Counted from the first letter of the stretch, positions 43,551 to 57,114 are shown. The stretch: DNA of 64,000 nt from Streptococcus oriscaviae (GCF_018137985.1 NZ_CP073084.1:62001-126000); one strand, 5' to 3'. Notes: generated by a model from the letters alone, not told the origin. Program-made: numbers and translations.

Positions 43551-46460
43551 ATGTCCAAACATTTATTCGAATCATTGACCTTGAAATCAGGTGTCGAATT
43601 GAAAAACCGCATCCTGGTTTCCCCTATGACCACCCAGTCGGCCTACTTTGATGGGAAAGTTCCGCAGGAATTAGTGGATTATTATGCCCATCGTTCTGGT
43701 GAAGTTGGGGCTGTGATTGTGGAATCTGCCTTTATTGACAATTATGGCCGAGGCTTCTACGGGGCTGTTGGGATTGACAAAGACGACAAAATTCCAGGCC
43801 TGGCAAAACTAGCTCAAGCTATTCAAGCCAAGGGTTCAAAAGCCTTTATCCAAATTTACCATGCTGGTCGAATGGGCTTCTCCAATATGAACGAGGGGAA
43901 AAATCCAGTTTCTGCCTCCCCAGTGGCTGCTCTGCGTCCTGATGCACCTGTTCCAACAGAATTGACCCACCATGAGATTTTGGATATGGTTGATGCCTAT
44001 GCGGAAGGGGTTCGCAGAGCCATCAAGGCAGGCTTTGATGGGGTGGAATTGCACGGGGCCAATACCTATCTCCTGCAACAATTTTTCTCTCCTCATTCAA
44101 ACCGACGCCAGGATGCCTGGGGCGGAACCATTGAAAAACGAGCAAAATTCCCCATCGAAGTTGTCAAGGCTGCCAAAAAAGTTATCGAAGAAGAAGGGGT
44201 CAAAAATTTTGTCCTCGGCTATCGTTTCTCACCTGAGGAGCTGGAAGTTCCCGGTATCCAATTTGAGGATACCATGTACCTCCTCCATCAATTGGCAGAA
44301 TTTGACTTGGATTATTTCCATTTCTCCATGGGGATTTACACCCGCAATTCCATTGTTCATGCGGATGACCCAGAGATGCTGATCAGCAAATACAATGCCC
44401 TCAAAACTGGAAAATTAGCTCAAACTCCGATTATGGGGGTTGGTGGCATTATGCAGAAAGAGGATGCTGAGGGAGCCTTGGAAGCAGGCTATGACCTAGT
44501 GGCTGTAGCCAAGGGCTTCTTGGTCGATCCAGACTGGGCCGGCTCCATTAAGGTCGGCAAAAAGGTTCAACCCTATGCAGATGTGAAGGATCGCAAGGCC
44601 CTCTTTATTCCAGAACCGCTCTGGGATTTCATGGACGAAAGCTTCTTCTTGGTCAAGGACGTCGCAGCAGAAAAAGCCAAGGAAGCTCGTCTGGAGGAGT
44701 TGATGAGCAAGCCACTTGAGTTTAAGGCTGGCACTTATCATGTTACAGCCCATGGCCACAACAATGAATTGCCAATGGTCGTAACCTTTGATGACCATAA
44801 GATTACTGCTATTGAAATTGACAGTGCAGACGAGTCAGAAGGTCTGTCAGACTTGGTATTTGAACGGATTCCAAAACAGATTATCGAATTCCAAACCCTC
44901 AATGTCGATGCCGTATCAGGCGCGTCATCAACCTCACAAGGGGTTATCGATGGGGTATCAGATGCAGCCCGTCTGGCAAGTGGTCAAGATGCGGTTGATG
45001 TCCTGAAAGCCCGTCAAAAACCAGTTATTGAAAAATCAACTCAGGTTCTGGAAGAAGAAGTGGATGTAGTGGTTGTCGGCGGTGGTGCTGCCGGTATCGC
45101 AGCCTCCCTGCGTGCGGATGAACTGGGTCTCAAGACCATGCTGGTTGAAAAACTCAGCTTTATCGGTGGAGCCATCTCTGTATCTGGTGGGAACCAGGTG
45201 GTGATGGGCTCCAAGCTTCAAAAAGCTGCCGGTGTGACGGATGATACAGTCGAATCCATGTTTGATGACTTCATGGTCAATGGTAATGGCCAGAATGTCC
45301 GCTCTCTCTTGACCCTTTTGGCTGAAAATGTTGGTCAGGCAACGGACTGGGTTAATGAATACATCGGTGTCCAATACGATATGGAAACGGGCCTCCATGT
45401 CCTGGCTGAATATGCCAAGGATCGGGAGTTGGCCTATGCCCACGGTGGACATGGCTTTGCAGCCTCTGTTCGGGCTAAGATGGCAGCTTCTAATGTTCAA
45501 ATCCTCCTTCAAACTAAGGCAGAAGAACTCCTGACAGATGGTCAGGGTAATGTCGTAGGTCTGGTTGCTGTGGAAGAAAACGGCACTACTCATCGAATCT
45601 CAGCCAAGGCTGTTGTACTGACAACCGGTGGTTATGGAAATAACAAGGAAATGTTACCAGACGACCTCAAAGATGTTCTCTTCTACGGTACCAATTCTTC
45701 AATGGGTGAGGGTGTCCTCATGGCGCAAGCCCCTGGCGTGGATGCCGCGACTCGGATGATGCACCTCGGTAAGATCTATCCAAATGGATTGGAAGTCGCA
45801 CCAGGAAAAGCCAAATCAACCATTGACGGAAACTTGCGTGTCCTCAAAGAAAATGGCCTCCTTCTCAATGGGGCAGGAAAACGTGTGGTCAACGAACGGG
45901 CCTCCAACCATGATATCTTGGAAGTTCTCCTGCAGCAAGAGCCTAAGATTCTCTATCTCTTGCTTGACCAAAAACACTTTGACAGCTTCCGAGAAGGCAT
46001 CGCAGAAGGCGGAATCTCCTCTGCAGAAGTTGAAAAATGGCTGCAGAGCAATGGCCGTGAAACGCCATACCTCTACCATGGAGATACGCTGGCTCAACTG
46101 GCAGATGTTGCAGGTATTGATGCAGCTACGCTTGAAGAGACCGTTGCTCGCTACAATAGCTTCGTAGCAAATGGCAAGGACGAAGATTTCCAACGTGAAC
46201 TCCGTTTCCTTCAAGTCCCTGTTGGAGAAGGACCATACTATCTGATTGAGCAAAAACCACGGTTTGCAACGACCATGGGAGGTTTGGTTGTCAATGACAA
46301 ACTAGAAGTCATCAATACCAAGGACACTGTCATCAAGGGCCTCTATGCCGCTGGTGAAGTTGTCGGCGGGGTAATGGGGACAGACTCACCATCCGGTGCC
46401 AATAATGCTTGGGCCCTGACTTCTGGTAAATTGGCTGCCGAACAAATTGCCAAAGACTAA
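43551..46460 (+). CDS. OYE / FMN-binding / FAD-binding fusion flavoprotein (enoate reductase-like)
   Basis: 969-residue protein with three parts. Residues 1-355 are an old-yellow-enzyme TIM barrel (QIYHAGR, then VELHGANTYLLQQFFSPHSN near 165-184). About 410-480 is an FMN_bind domain with the flavinylation-like motif DAVSGAS at 453-459. From 505 on is a fumarate-reductase-type FAD domain (VVGGGAAG near 508; ATTMGGL; TDSPSGANNAWA). The same architecture is known in soluble NADH-dependent fumarate, acrylate and hydroxycinnamate reductases. It has no signal peptide, so it would be a cytoplasmic NADH-driven reductase of an alpha,beta-unsaturated acid. Shikimate, dehydroshikimate or a cinnamate are candidates. 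The acceptor residue is Ser rather than the commoner Thr. Confidence 0.88.
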   Translation: MSKHLFESLTLKSGVELKNRILVSPMTTQSAYFDGKVPQELVDYYAHRSGEVGAVIVESAFIDNYGRGFYGAVGIDKDDKIPGLAKLAQAIQAKGSKAFIQIYHAGRMGFSNMNEGKNPVSASPVAALRPDAPVPTELTHHEILDMVDAYAEGVRRAIKAGFDGVELHGANTYLLQQFFSPHSNRRQDAWGGTIEKRAKFPIEVVKAAKKVIEEEGVKNFVLGYRFSPEELEVPGIQFEDTMYLLHQLAEFDLDYFHFSMGIYTRNSIVHADDPEMLISKYNALKTGKLAQTPIMGVGGIMQKEDAEGALEAGYDLVAVAKGFLVDPDWAGSIKVGKKVQPYADVKDRKALFIPEPLWDFMDESFFLVKDVAAEKAKEARLEELMSKPLEFKAGTYHVTAHGHNNELPMVVTFDDHKITAIEIDSADESEGLSDLVFERIPKQIIEFQTLNVDAVSGASSTSQGVIDGVSDAARLASGQDAVDVLKARQKPVIEKSTQVLEEEVDVVVVGGGAAGIAASLRADELGLKTMLVEKLSFIGGAISVSGGNQVVMGSKLQKAAGVTDDTVESMFDDFMVNGNGQNVRSLLTLLAENVGQATDWVNEYIGVQYDMETGLHVLAEYAKDRELAYAHGGHGFAASVRAKMAASNVQILLQTKAEELLTDGQGNVVGLVAVEENGTTHRISAKAVVLTTGGYGNNKEMLPDDLKDVLFYGTNSSMGEGVLMAQAPGVDAATRMMHLGKIYPNGLEVAPGKAKSTIDGNLRVLKENGLLLNGAGKRVVNERASNHDILEVLLQQEPKILYLLLDQKHFDSFREGIAEGGISSAEVEKWLQSNGRETPYLYHGDTLAQLADVAGIDAATLEETVARYNSFVANGKDEDFQRELRFLQVPVGEGPYYLIEQKPRFATTMGGLVVNDKLEVINTKDTVIKGLYAAGEVVGGVMGTDSPSGANNAWALTSGKLAAEQIAKD

Positions 46461-46572
46461 GAGTTTCAATCTTTCTAGAATCTCTTTACTTCCTACTAAA
46501 TAAAATCTCGCAAGGAGATTTCTGATTGGAGAAAAAGTCTATTGTGGATTCTTTTCTTCAATCTTTTTTTGC

Positions 46573-46622
46573 AGTCAAAAAAACTCTCAGAAACGCTTAT
46601 TTCATCACGTTTCTAAGAGTTT
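46573..46622 (-). terminator. Terminator of the aroB operon
   Basis: AAACTCTCAGAAACG (46581-46595) pairs with CGTTTCTAAGAGTTT (46608-46622, one mismatch). On the minus strand it is followed by a T-run, so it ends the DAHP synthase-aroE-aroB transcript. Confidence 0.82.
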
Positions 46623-46631
46623 ACGGATAGA

Positions 46632-47699
46632 CTATTTTTCCAAGTATTCCTTCATTTCTTCTAAGGAAATCTGGTTGATGGCGGCCTGACCCAATTGAGG
46701 GACAAGGATGGTTTTGATGGTCTTGCCTCTAGCCTTTTTGTCACGGGTTAGGGCTGTATAGAGTTGTTCAGTCTCCCATGGTTCATAATCTGTTGGCAAG
46801 CCAAACTTGCTGCACATGGCAATAATCTGATCTGTCAAGCCTGCAGACATCAGCCCTTTTTTCTCAGCAACGCGGGAGATTTGGACCATGCCGATAGCAA
46901 CAGCCTCGCCGTGCATGACCTGACCATATCCTGCGATGGCTTCGATAGCATGGCCGATAGTATGGCCGAAATTGAGATGGAGGCGCAGGCCATTGTCCAG
47001 CTCGTCAGCCACCACTAGCTTGCGTTTGACCTGACAGGAGCGGTAGATGAGGCTTTCAGCATGCTCTAAGATACTGTCTGTCGAGCCATCCATTTCCTGG
47101 AGTTCTTCCCAGAGTTCGACATCATCGATTAGGCCATACTTGATGACCTCCCCCATGCCTTCAATCAGTTCCCGTTTACCTAAAGTTTGCAGAGTAAGGG
47201 GGTCAATCAGGACACCGTCAGGCTGATAGAAGCAGCCAACCATGTTTTTAGCAAAGGGGGTATTGACCCCCGTTTTTCCACCGATGGAGGAGTCCACTTG
47301 GGCTGTCAGGCTGGTTGGGATTTGTAAAAAGTGAATGCCCCGCATATAGGTAGCAGCTACAAAGCCAGCCAAATCGCCGACAACACCGCCACCTAGGGCA
47401 ATAATCCCATCACTTCGGGTCATGCCATGTTGGACCAAACATTCATAGGCATCTTGGGTTACAGCTAAGTTTTTGCTGGATTCGCCTTCTGGAAAAACGA
47501 AGACAAAGACCTCAAAACCTGCTTCCTCCAAGCTAGTCTTGACTGGCTCAGTATACAGTTGATGGACCTGACTATCTGTAATAATGGCAATCTTCTGTGG
47601 TTGCCAGAGGCCGGCTACCCATTGCCCAGCCTTGGTCAAGTTTCCTTTTTCAATAACCAAATCATAGGGGTGATGTGGTAAATTGACGCGTATGTGCAC
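46632..47699 (-). CDS. aroB: 3-dehydroquinate synthase
   Basis: 355-residue NAD- and metal-dependent enzyme making 3-dehydroquinate from DAHP. It shows [19 protein letters not shown], the NAD-binding core, and the metal-site HxxxHAIE-type segment [11 protein letters not shown]. The start is a GTG at 47699 with AGGTGAT upstream. It is last in the minus-strand operon after two DAHP synthases and aroE. Confidence 0.95.
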   Translation of the reverse strand: MHIRVNLPHHPYDLVIEKGNLTKAGQWVAGLWQPQKIAIITDSQVHQLYTEPVKTSLEEAGFEVFVFVFPEGESSKNLAVTQDAYECLVQHGMTRSDGIIALGGGVVGDLAGFVAATYMRGIHFLQIPTSLTAQVDSSIGGKTGVNTPFAKNMVGCFYQPDGVLIDPLTLQTLGKRELIEGMGEVIKYGLIDDVELWEELQEMDGSTDSILEHAESLIYRSCQVKRKLVVADELDNGLRLHLNFGHTIGHAIEAIAGYGQVMHGEAVAIGMVQISRVAEKKGLMSAGLTDQIIAMCSKFGLPTDYEPWETEQLYTALTRDKKARGKTIKTILVPQLGQAAINQISLEEMKEYLEK

Positions 47700-47730
47700 A
47701 GAATCACCTACTTTCTTTTTTGAATGATGC

Positions 47731-48597
47731 TTATTTGGTGTATTTTTCTTCTAGGGCAGCCCAGATATCATCGGTCGGCATCTTTTCCCCTGTCCAGGAT
47801 TCAAAGGCTTCAGCAGCTTGGAAAAGCAGCATACCTAGACCATTGATGGCTGGCAATCCCTTACTTCTGACCAAGCGAAGGAAAGGTGTTTCAAAAGGTT
47901 GGTAAATAACATCGGCCACCTGAATCCCTGCTGGGAACTGGGTATCCTCTTTGAGCAACATGGATGTGCCATCCATACCGACACTGGTCGCGTTGACCAA
48001 GAGGTCCGATTCCAAAATCTTGTCCTGGACTAAATCCAGATTTTCAATAGGGAAAACCTGAATGGTGACGCCAGTTGCTTTTGAAATTTTATCAGCTTTT
48101 TGAACAGTTTCTGCTAAGAAATCCGTCTGGTTGAAGACATAGATGGTTTTTGCGCCATTGAGGGCAGCCTGTGCGATAATGGCAGTTCCAGCACCGCCTG
48201 CTCCCAAGATGGTCATGACTTTATCCTTGACCTCGAAATCCGCATAGGTAGCCAAACTTCTGAAGAAACCGATGCCGTCTGTGTTGTGACCAATCAATTT
48301 TCCATCCTTGTTGATAACGGTATTCACAGCACCAATCAAATCGGCCGAATCGGTCAATTCATCAACATACTGCATGATGGCCTGTTTGTAGGGCATGGAA
48401 ATATTGATTCCAAACATATCATAGCGTTTGACATTGGCAACAGTCGCAGCCAATTCTTCTTCCGGGATATCCCAGGCAACATAGACGCCGTTGACGCCAG
48501 TCTTGTCAAAGGCAGCATTATGAATGAAGGGAGAGATTGAGTGTTTAATAGGGCGGGCTACAACAGCAGCCAGACGGGTGTGTCCATCAATTTGCAT
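47731..48597 (-). CDS. aroE: Shikimate dehydrogenase (biosynthetic)
   Basis: NADP-dependent reduction of 3-dehydroshikimate to shikimate. The start is set at the ATG at 48597 (AAGGAGAA upstream), giving 288 residues; the frame extends upstream but into the neighbour gene. Catalytic Lys near 71 (SMPYKQ), NTDGIG and GAGGAGT are all present. It sits between DAHP synthase and aroB, so it is the housekeeping copy. The YdiB-like paralogue is at 39274. Confidence 0.94.
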   Translation of the reverse strand: MQIDGHTRLAAVVARPIKHSISPFIHNAAFDKTGVNGVYVAWDIPEEELAATVANVKRYDMFGINISMPYKQAIMQYVDELTDSADLIGAVNTVINKDGKLIGHNTDGIGFFRSLATYADFEVKDKVMTILGAGGAGTAIIAQAALNGAKTIYVFNQTDFLAETVQKADKISKATGVTIQVFPIENLDLVQDKILESDLLVNATSVGMDGTSMLLKEDTQFPAGIQVADVIYQPFETPFLRLVRSKGLPAINGLGMLLFQAAEAFESWTGEKMPTDDIWAALEEKYTK

Positions 48598-48658
48598 AAG
48601 GTTCTCCTTTAGTTTCTGAGGTGTCATCTGAGATGGGGTGTTGGGACGATTGGTCAGG

Positions 48659-49687
48659 CTACTCAACAGTCTGATAGATTTCACGAATGAGTTTTTCTGT
48701 CTTATCCCAGCCCAGACAAGGGTCAGTAATGGATTTTCCAAAGACATCTGGACTATCTTGGCGACCATCTTCCAAGTAGGATTCAATCATAAAGCCGCGA
48801 ACATACTTGCGAATGTCTTCATTCCAGGCCCGATTGATGAGGGTTTGGCGGACAATGCGGATCTGTTCCAGGTAGTTTTTGCCGGAATTATCATGATTGG
48901 TATCGATGACAATGAAAGGATTGGCGAGGCCGAAGCGCTCATACTGTTTGATAGTCTTGACAAGAATATCGTAGTAGTAGTTGGGTTCATTGACACCCTG
49001 TTCGGTACTGGCACCTCGCAAGATAGCATGGGCCAGTGGGTTGCCATCCGTATCCACTTCAGCATCCCTGTATATGAAGTTTTGTTTATTTTGGGCTGCG
49101 TAGATGGCGTTGAACATGACAGTCAGATTGCCCGAAGTTGGATTTTTCATGCCGGTTGGCATGTCGATGCCAGAAGCCACAAAACGGTGCTCCTGATCCT
49201 CAACGGAGCGAGCCCCAATAGCGTGGTAGGAAACCAAATCTTCGACCAGAGGCAGGTTGGCTGAGTAGAGCATTTCGTCCGCTGTTGTCAGCCCTGTCTC
49301 GGTAATGACACGGTAGTGGAGGTTACGTACCGCAGCGATACCGTTGATTAGATCCGGTAACTTGGAAGTGTCAGGTTGGTGGACTAGGCCCTTATAGCCC
49401 TCGCCATTGGTCCGTGGTTTGGCCGTATAGACCCGCATGACCATAAAGATTTTATCCTTTACTTCCTCCTGAAGCTTGGAGAGGCGACGGGCATATTCTA
49501 AGACTGCTTCCTCATTATCTGAAGAGCAAGGACCGATGACCAGCAAGAGTCGCTGGTCTTCCCCGCGAATGACCTTTTTCAGCTCCTCATCTCGTTTTTC
49601 CTTGGCGGTGAGGAAATCTCCTTTTAGTTTAGACAACTCTTTGACTTGTGCAATATCAATGGTAGCACTTCTTTGATGAATTCCCAT
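48659..49687 (-). CDS. DAHP synthase, copy 1
   Basis: 343-residue class I 3-deoxy-7-phosphoheptulonate synthase of the AroF/G/H type, the entry step from PEP and erythrose 4-phosphate. VIGPCSSDN, RVYTAKPRTNG and DTNHDNSGK are the active-site motifs. It is a tandem paralogue of the next gene upstream, separated by ten bases. Different feedback control (Phe versus Tyr) is the usual reason for such pairs but cannot be read from this sequence. Confidence 0.94.
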   Translation of the reverse strand: MGIHQRSATIDIAQVKELSKLKGDFLTAKEKRDEELKKVIRGEDQRLLLVIGPCSSDNEEAVLEYARRLSKLQEEVKDKIFMVMRVYTAKPRTNGEGYKGLVHQPDTSKLPDLINGIAAVRNLHYRVITETGLTTADEMLYSANLPLVEDLVSYHAIGARSVEDQEHRFVASGIDMPTGMKNPTSGNLTVMFNAIYAAQNKQNFIYRDAEVDTDGNPLAHAILRGASTEQGVNEPNYYYDILVKTIKQYERFGLANPFIVIDTNHDNSGKNYLEQIRIVRQTLINRAWNEDIRKYVRGFMIESYLEDGRQDSPDVFGKSITDPCLGWDKTEKLIREIYQTVE

Positions 49688-49697
49688 AGCTTTCTTC

Positions 49698-50717
49698 CTA
49701 TCTATTGTAAATTTCTCGAATTAGTTCTTCAGTTTTTTCCCAACCCAGGCATGGGTCTGTGATGGATTTTCCATAGACTTCGCTGTTGTCCTGGCGGCCA
49801 TCCTCAATGTAGGATTCAATCATGAAACCACGGACAACGTTGCGGATGGATTGGTTCCAATCACGGTTGATGAGGGTTTGGCGGACGATGCGGATTTGTT
49901 CCAAATAATTTTTCCCAGAGTTATCATGGTTGGTATCGATGATAATAAATGGATTCTCCAACCCAAATTGTTGGTACAAATCAATGGTTTCCAGAAGATT
50001 GTCGTAGTAGTAGTTGGGCAGGTATTTGCCATTTTCAGTGCTGGCTCCACGCAGAATGACATGGGCCAATGGATTACCAGAAGTTTCCACTTCAGCATTG
50101 TTGAAGAGGAAGGATTGCTTTTTCTGGGCGGCGAAAATACCGTTGAACATGACCTTGAGGTTACCAGAAGTTGGGTTTTTCAATCCAGTCGGCACATCGA
50201 TGCCAGAGGCAACGAAGCGGTGCTGCTGGTTCTCGACGGACCTTGCCCCCACTGCGATATAGGATACCAAATCGTCAACCAAGGAGAGGTTCTCTGGATA
50301 AAGCATCTCATCGGCAGTGGTCAGACCTGTTTCGCTGATAACTCGGTAGTGGAGGTTGCGGACAGCCTTGATACCATTGATGAGACTAGGCGCTGCATCT
50401 GTATCTGGCTGGTGCATGAGGCCCTTATAGCCATCCCCATTGGTCCTTGGCTTGGCTGTGTAGACACGCATGACCATGAAAATTTTGTCCTTGACTTCCT
50501 CTTGGAGTTTGGCCAAGCGATGGGCATAGTCTAGAACTGCTTCCTCATTATCAGAGGAGCAAGGGCCGATGACCAGAAGCAGACGGTCATCTTCTCCCTT
50601 GATAATGGCTTCCAATTCGCGGTCACGCTTTTGCTTTTTGGCCAAGGTTTCAGGAGATAGTTTGGAATGCTCCCGAACCTGATTGATATCAATTTTTTCA
50701 CTGATTGCTGTAAACAC
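49698..50717 (-). CDS. DAHP synthase, copy 2
   Basis: 339-residue class I DAHP synthase, very similar to copy 1 with the same VIGPCSSDN, RVYTAKPRTNG and DTNHDNSGK motifs. It is first in the minus-strand operon (copy 2, copy 1, aroE, aroB). The start is a GTG at 50717 with AGAGGA upstream. The N-terminal 40 residues, where AroF/G enzymes bind inhibitor and dimerise, differ most from copy 1. Confidence 0.94.
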   Translation of the reverse strand: MFTAISEKIDINQVREHSKLSPETLAKKQKRDRELEAIIKGEDDRLLLVIGPCSSDNEEAVLDYAHRLAKLQEEVKDKIFMVMRVYTAKPRTNGDGYKGLMHQPDTDAAPSLINGIKAVRNLHYRVISETGLTTADEMLYPENLSLVDDLVSYIAVGARSVENQQHRFVASGIDVPTGLKNPTSGNLKVMFNGIFAAQKKQSFLFNNAEVETSGNPLAHVILRGASTENGKYLPNYYYDNLLETIDLYQQFGLENPFIIIDTNHDNSGKNYLEQIRIVRQTLINRDWNQSIRNVVRGFMIESYIEDGRQDNSEVYGKSITDPCLGWEKTEELIREIYNR

Positions 50718-50758
50718 TGGTGGAATCCTCTATCTTTCATATTTTTGTGTGTTTCACT

Positions 50759-50767
50759 ATTATACCA
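50759..50767 (-). promoter_or_regulatory. Extended -10 for the DAHP synthase operon
   Basis: On the minus strand TGGTATAAT, about 40 bases before the GTG start. The -35 is weak. Confidence 0.6.
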
Positions 50768-53200
<2,433 letters not shown>

Positions 53201-53210
<10 letters not shown>

Positions 53211-54028
53211 CATTTTTGGGGCCGAGAGGCTCCTTTACTCATCATGTGGCCCAACAGGCCTTTCCTGAGGCCGAACTGCTGGCTTTTGCCAACATCACAG
53301 AGGTCATTAAGGCCTATGAGTCGGGGCGAGTGGCCTATTCGGTCGTTCCCGTTGAAAATTCGATTGAAGGGTCTGTCCACGAAACGCTGGACTACCTTTT
53401 TCATCAAGCAGAGATTCATGCGGTGGCAGAAATCATCCAACCCATTGCCCAGCAGCTGATGGCGACCAGTCAAGCTAAGGAGATCGAGGTCATCTATTCC
53501 CATCCTCAGGCTATTGCTCAAGGCAAACAATACATCCGGGAGCACTACCCACATGCCCGCTTTGAAATGACGGCTAGTACCGCTTTTGCAGCTCGGTTTG
53601 TGGCTGAGCACCCAGAGCAGCCTTATGCAGCCATTGCCCCACATGCAGCTGCTGAAGAATATGGTTTGGAGGTGATTGCTCAGGACATCCAGGAAATTGA
53701 TGAGAACTATACTCGTTTCTGGATTTTGGGAAAGGCAGAGCCTACTTTGGCGTTAGGTTCCACGGAGCGGAAGTGTTCGTTGGCCCTGACCCTTCCTGAT
53801 AACTTGCCGGGGGCTCTATATAAGGCCATGTCTGTATTTGCCTGGCGCGGGATTGACTTGACAAAAATTGAAAGTCGCCCGCTGAAAACAGCTTTGGGTG
53901 AGTATTTCTTTATTATTGATGTAGATAATCAGGCTCCTGAATTATTGGAATTTGCCTTAAAAGAATTGACAAGCTTGGGAATTTCTTATAAAATTCTAGG
54001 GGACTATCTAGTTTTTCAAGCTAGATAA
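53201..54028 (+). CDS. pheA: Prephenate dehydratase
   Basis: 275-residue monofunctional prephenate dehydratase converting prephenate to phenylpyruvate. The catalytic domain has ENSIEGSVHETLD and the ENYTRFWIL motif with catalytic Thr-Arg-Phe. The C-terminal ACT domain carries the ESRP Phe-binding motif (LTKIESRPLKT) for feedback inhibition. With tyrA upstream at 27738 both aromatic branches are present. Confidence 0.95.
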
Positions 54029-54043
54029 AGAAAAGGATTGACC

Positions 54044-55378
54044 ATGGCTAGAAACAACGGAAACCTCAATCATCATGAGGAATTACGATTAGACTATTTA
54101 CAAAAAAATATTCATTATCTAAACGAAAAAGAACGCAAAGAGCTCATCTATCTTGAGTACAAAAGAGATCTCTACTCCGGTATGACTCCAAAGCGTAGAA
54201 GTCAGCCTGCTCCAGTTCGCAGACCAGAACCAGTCTATACTCCCTATGAAGAGGAGTCGATGGATTATGGAAACCAATACGAACCAGGTTATAGAGATTC
54301 CTATTCCTATGAGGATGATTTTGACCTCCCTGAATATCCACGGGAAAAGCGGGAGAGACGTCCTAAACGTCCTCGTAAGGAAAAGGTGCCTCGCCCTCGT
54401 AAACCGCTGAGATGGAAACTGAAACGCTTCTTTCAGCTGGTGCTTGTCCTCATTCTTGCAGTGCTTGCAGGGATGGGCTTTATGTTTGTCAAAGGAATGA
54501 ACAGTGTAGAGCAAAAGGCGGTACCTGAGGTGTTTAACGGTCAGGACAGTCGAGATGGCGTCAATATCCTAATCTTGGGAACAGATGGTCGCTTGGGACA
54601 GACATCTGATATGACCCGGACAGATTCAATCATGGTTCTGAATGTCAACAACAGCAGCAAGACCGTCAAACTGGTCAGCTTTATGCGGGATATTCTGGTA
54701 GATATTGACGGTTACGATTACAAGCTCAATCTTGCCTATACCCTTGGGGAGCAAAATGCGAGTCAGGGTGCAGAAAGCGTCCGTCAGGTACTCAAATCAA
54801 ATTTTGATATTGACATCAAGTACTATGCGATGATTGACTTTTCAACCTTTGCAACGACCATTGATACCCTCTTCCCAGAAGGGGTAACCATCAATGCCCA
54901 GTTCTCAACAGTAGACGGTGTTCCCGTTTCTTCGGTAGAGGTTCCAGATGATTTGAATATTCAACCTGACGGCACTGTTCCAAATCAAACTATCGAAGTC
55001 GGATTGCAGCAGATGGATGGCCGCACTCTTTTGAACTATGCTCGTTTTCGTAAGGATGATGAGGGAGATTATGGCCGAACCAGACGTCAGCAGGAAGTGT
55101 TGTCAGCTGTTATGACTCAGATGAAGGACCCAACCAAGCTCTTTACGGGGTCTGAGGCTCTTGGTAAGGTCTACGCTATGACTCCGACCACAGTTCCTCT
55201 CTCATTTGCCTTTACCAATGGCCCTTTTGCAGCGCTTGATGCAGCCAAGGGGATTGAAAGAACTACGATTCCTGAGAATGGGGACTGGTATGATGACTAT
55301 GATGTATACGATGGTCTGGGCTTGCGGATTGACTTTTACAAGTATCAGCAGCGCTTGGCTGAGCTAGGAATCCGATAA
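54044..55378 (+). CDS. LytR-CpsA-Psr (LCP) family protein
   Basis: 444-residue protein with a long, charged, Arg/Pro/Tyr-rich cytoplasmic N-terminus (about 1-125), one membrane segment (about 131-153) and an extracellular LCP domain. Conserved parts include TDGR, MTRTDSIMVLNVN, SFMRDILVDI and GDYGRTRRQQEVL. LCP proteins attach wall polymers, such as rhamnan or teichoic acids, to peptidoglycan. The ATG at 54044 is chosen over the TTG at 54038. It normally follows pheA in streptococci. Confidence 0.9.
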   Translation: MARNNGNLNHHEELRLDYLQKNIHYLNEKERKELIYLEYKRDLYSGMTPKRRSQPAPVRRPEPVYTPYEEESMDYGNQYEPGYRDSYSYEDDFDLPEYPREKRERRPKRPRKEKVPRPRKPLRWKLKRFFQLVLVLILAVLAGMGFMFVKGMNSVEQKAVPEVFNGQDSRDGVNILILGTDGRLGQTSDMTRTDSIMVLNVNNSSKTVKLVSFMRDILVDIDGYDYKLNLAYTLGEQNASQGAESVRQVLKSNFDIDIKYYAMIDFSTFATTIDTLFPEGVTINAQFSTVDGVPVSSVEVPDDLNIQPDGTVPNQTIEVGLQQMDGRTLLNYARFRKDDEGDYGRTRRQQEVLSAVMTQMKDPTKLFTGSEALGKVYAMTPTTVPLSFAFTNGPFAALDAAKGIERTTIPENGDWYDDYDVYDGLGLRIDFYKYQQRLAELGIR

Positions 55379-55401
55379 GCATCTAAAATATGATATACTA
55401 G

Positions 55402-55424
55402 AAGTGACTTCGGTCACTTTTTTT
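55402..55424 (+). terminator. Terminator after the LCP gene
   Basis: AAGTGAC (55402-55408), TTCG tetraloop, GTCACTT (55413-55419), then a run of T. Confidence 0.9.
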
Positions 55425-55429
55425 CGTGA

Positions 55430-56821
<1,392 letters not shown>

Positions 56822-56840
56822 AAGCAGATGTTCTGCCCAT

Positions 56841-56902
56841 GCGATAGCTGTCGCAGAACACAGTGATGCGGTAACAGCGAACCGCTGAGTGTGTTGCTCT
56901 GC
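56841..56902 (+). other. GC-rich hairpin cluster
   Basis: GCGATAGCTGTCGC is a small hairpin (56841-56854). It is followed by GCAGAACACA (56853-56862) pairing with TGTGT and TCTGC (56890-56902), and inside it GCGGT/ACCGC (56868-56885). No T-run follows. It may be part of an intergenic repeat or small RNA. Confidence 0.4.
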
Positions 56903-57059
56903 TCGTAAAAGCCTAGAAACCTTGGAACGAAAGGGATACTGAAAAGTCTTGACACTAAGGCTTTTTGTATTGAGGTGGGGAAGTATCAGAGTGAGAAAAT
57001 TTTTGGAATGAGTAGAAGTGATAGCAAGAAATTATCAAAATCTATTTCCATTTACCCTG

Positions 57060-57114
57060 TGGGTACGTGTTTGTTTCCATTGACAAGGAGTTTGTGGGAA
57101 TAGAAACGTACCCA
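57060..57114 (+). repeat. 55-base inverted repeat
   Basis: TGGGTACGTGTTT on the left matches AAACGTACCCA on the right, with a second pairing of TTTCCA and TGGGAA inside. It lies in the gene-free stretch 56822-57228, which otherwise shows no gene. Confidence 0.5.

Noticed and set aside
48598..48786. 63-residue N-terminal extension of aroE
   Set aside because: It overlaps the DAHP synthase gene and has no family similarity; ATG 48597 has AAGGAGAA.
48638..49264. 208-codon ORF opposite DAHP synthase 1, and a similar one at 49851-50534
   Set aside because: They mirror each other only because the two DAHP synthases are paralogues; no binding sites, and the real genes are clear.
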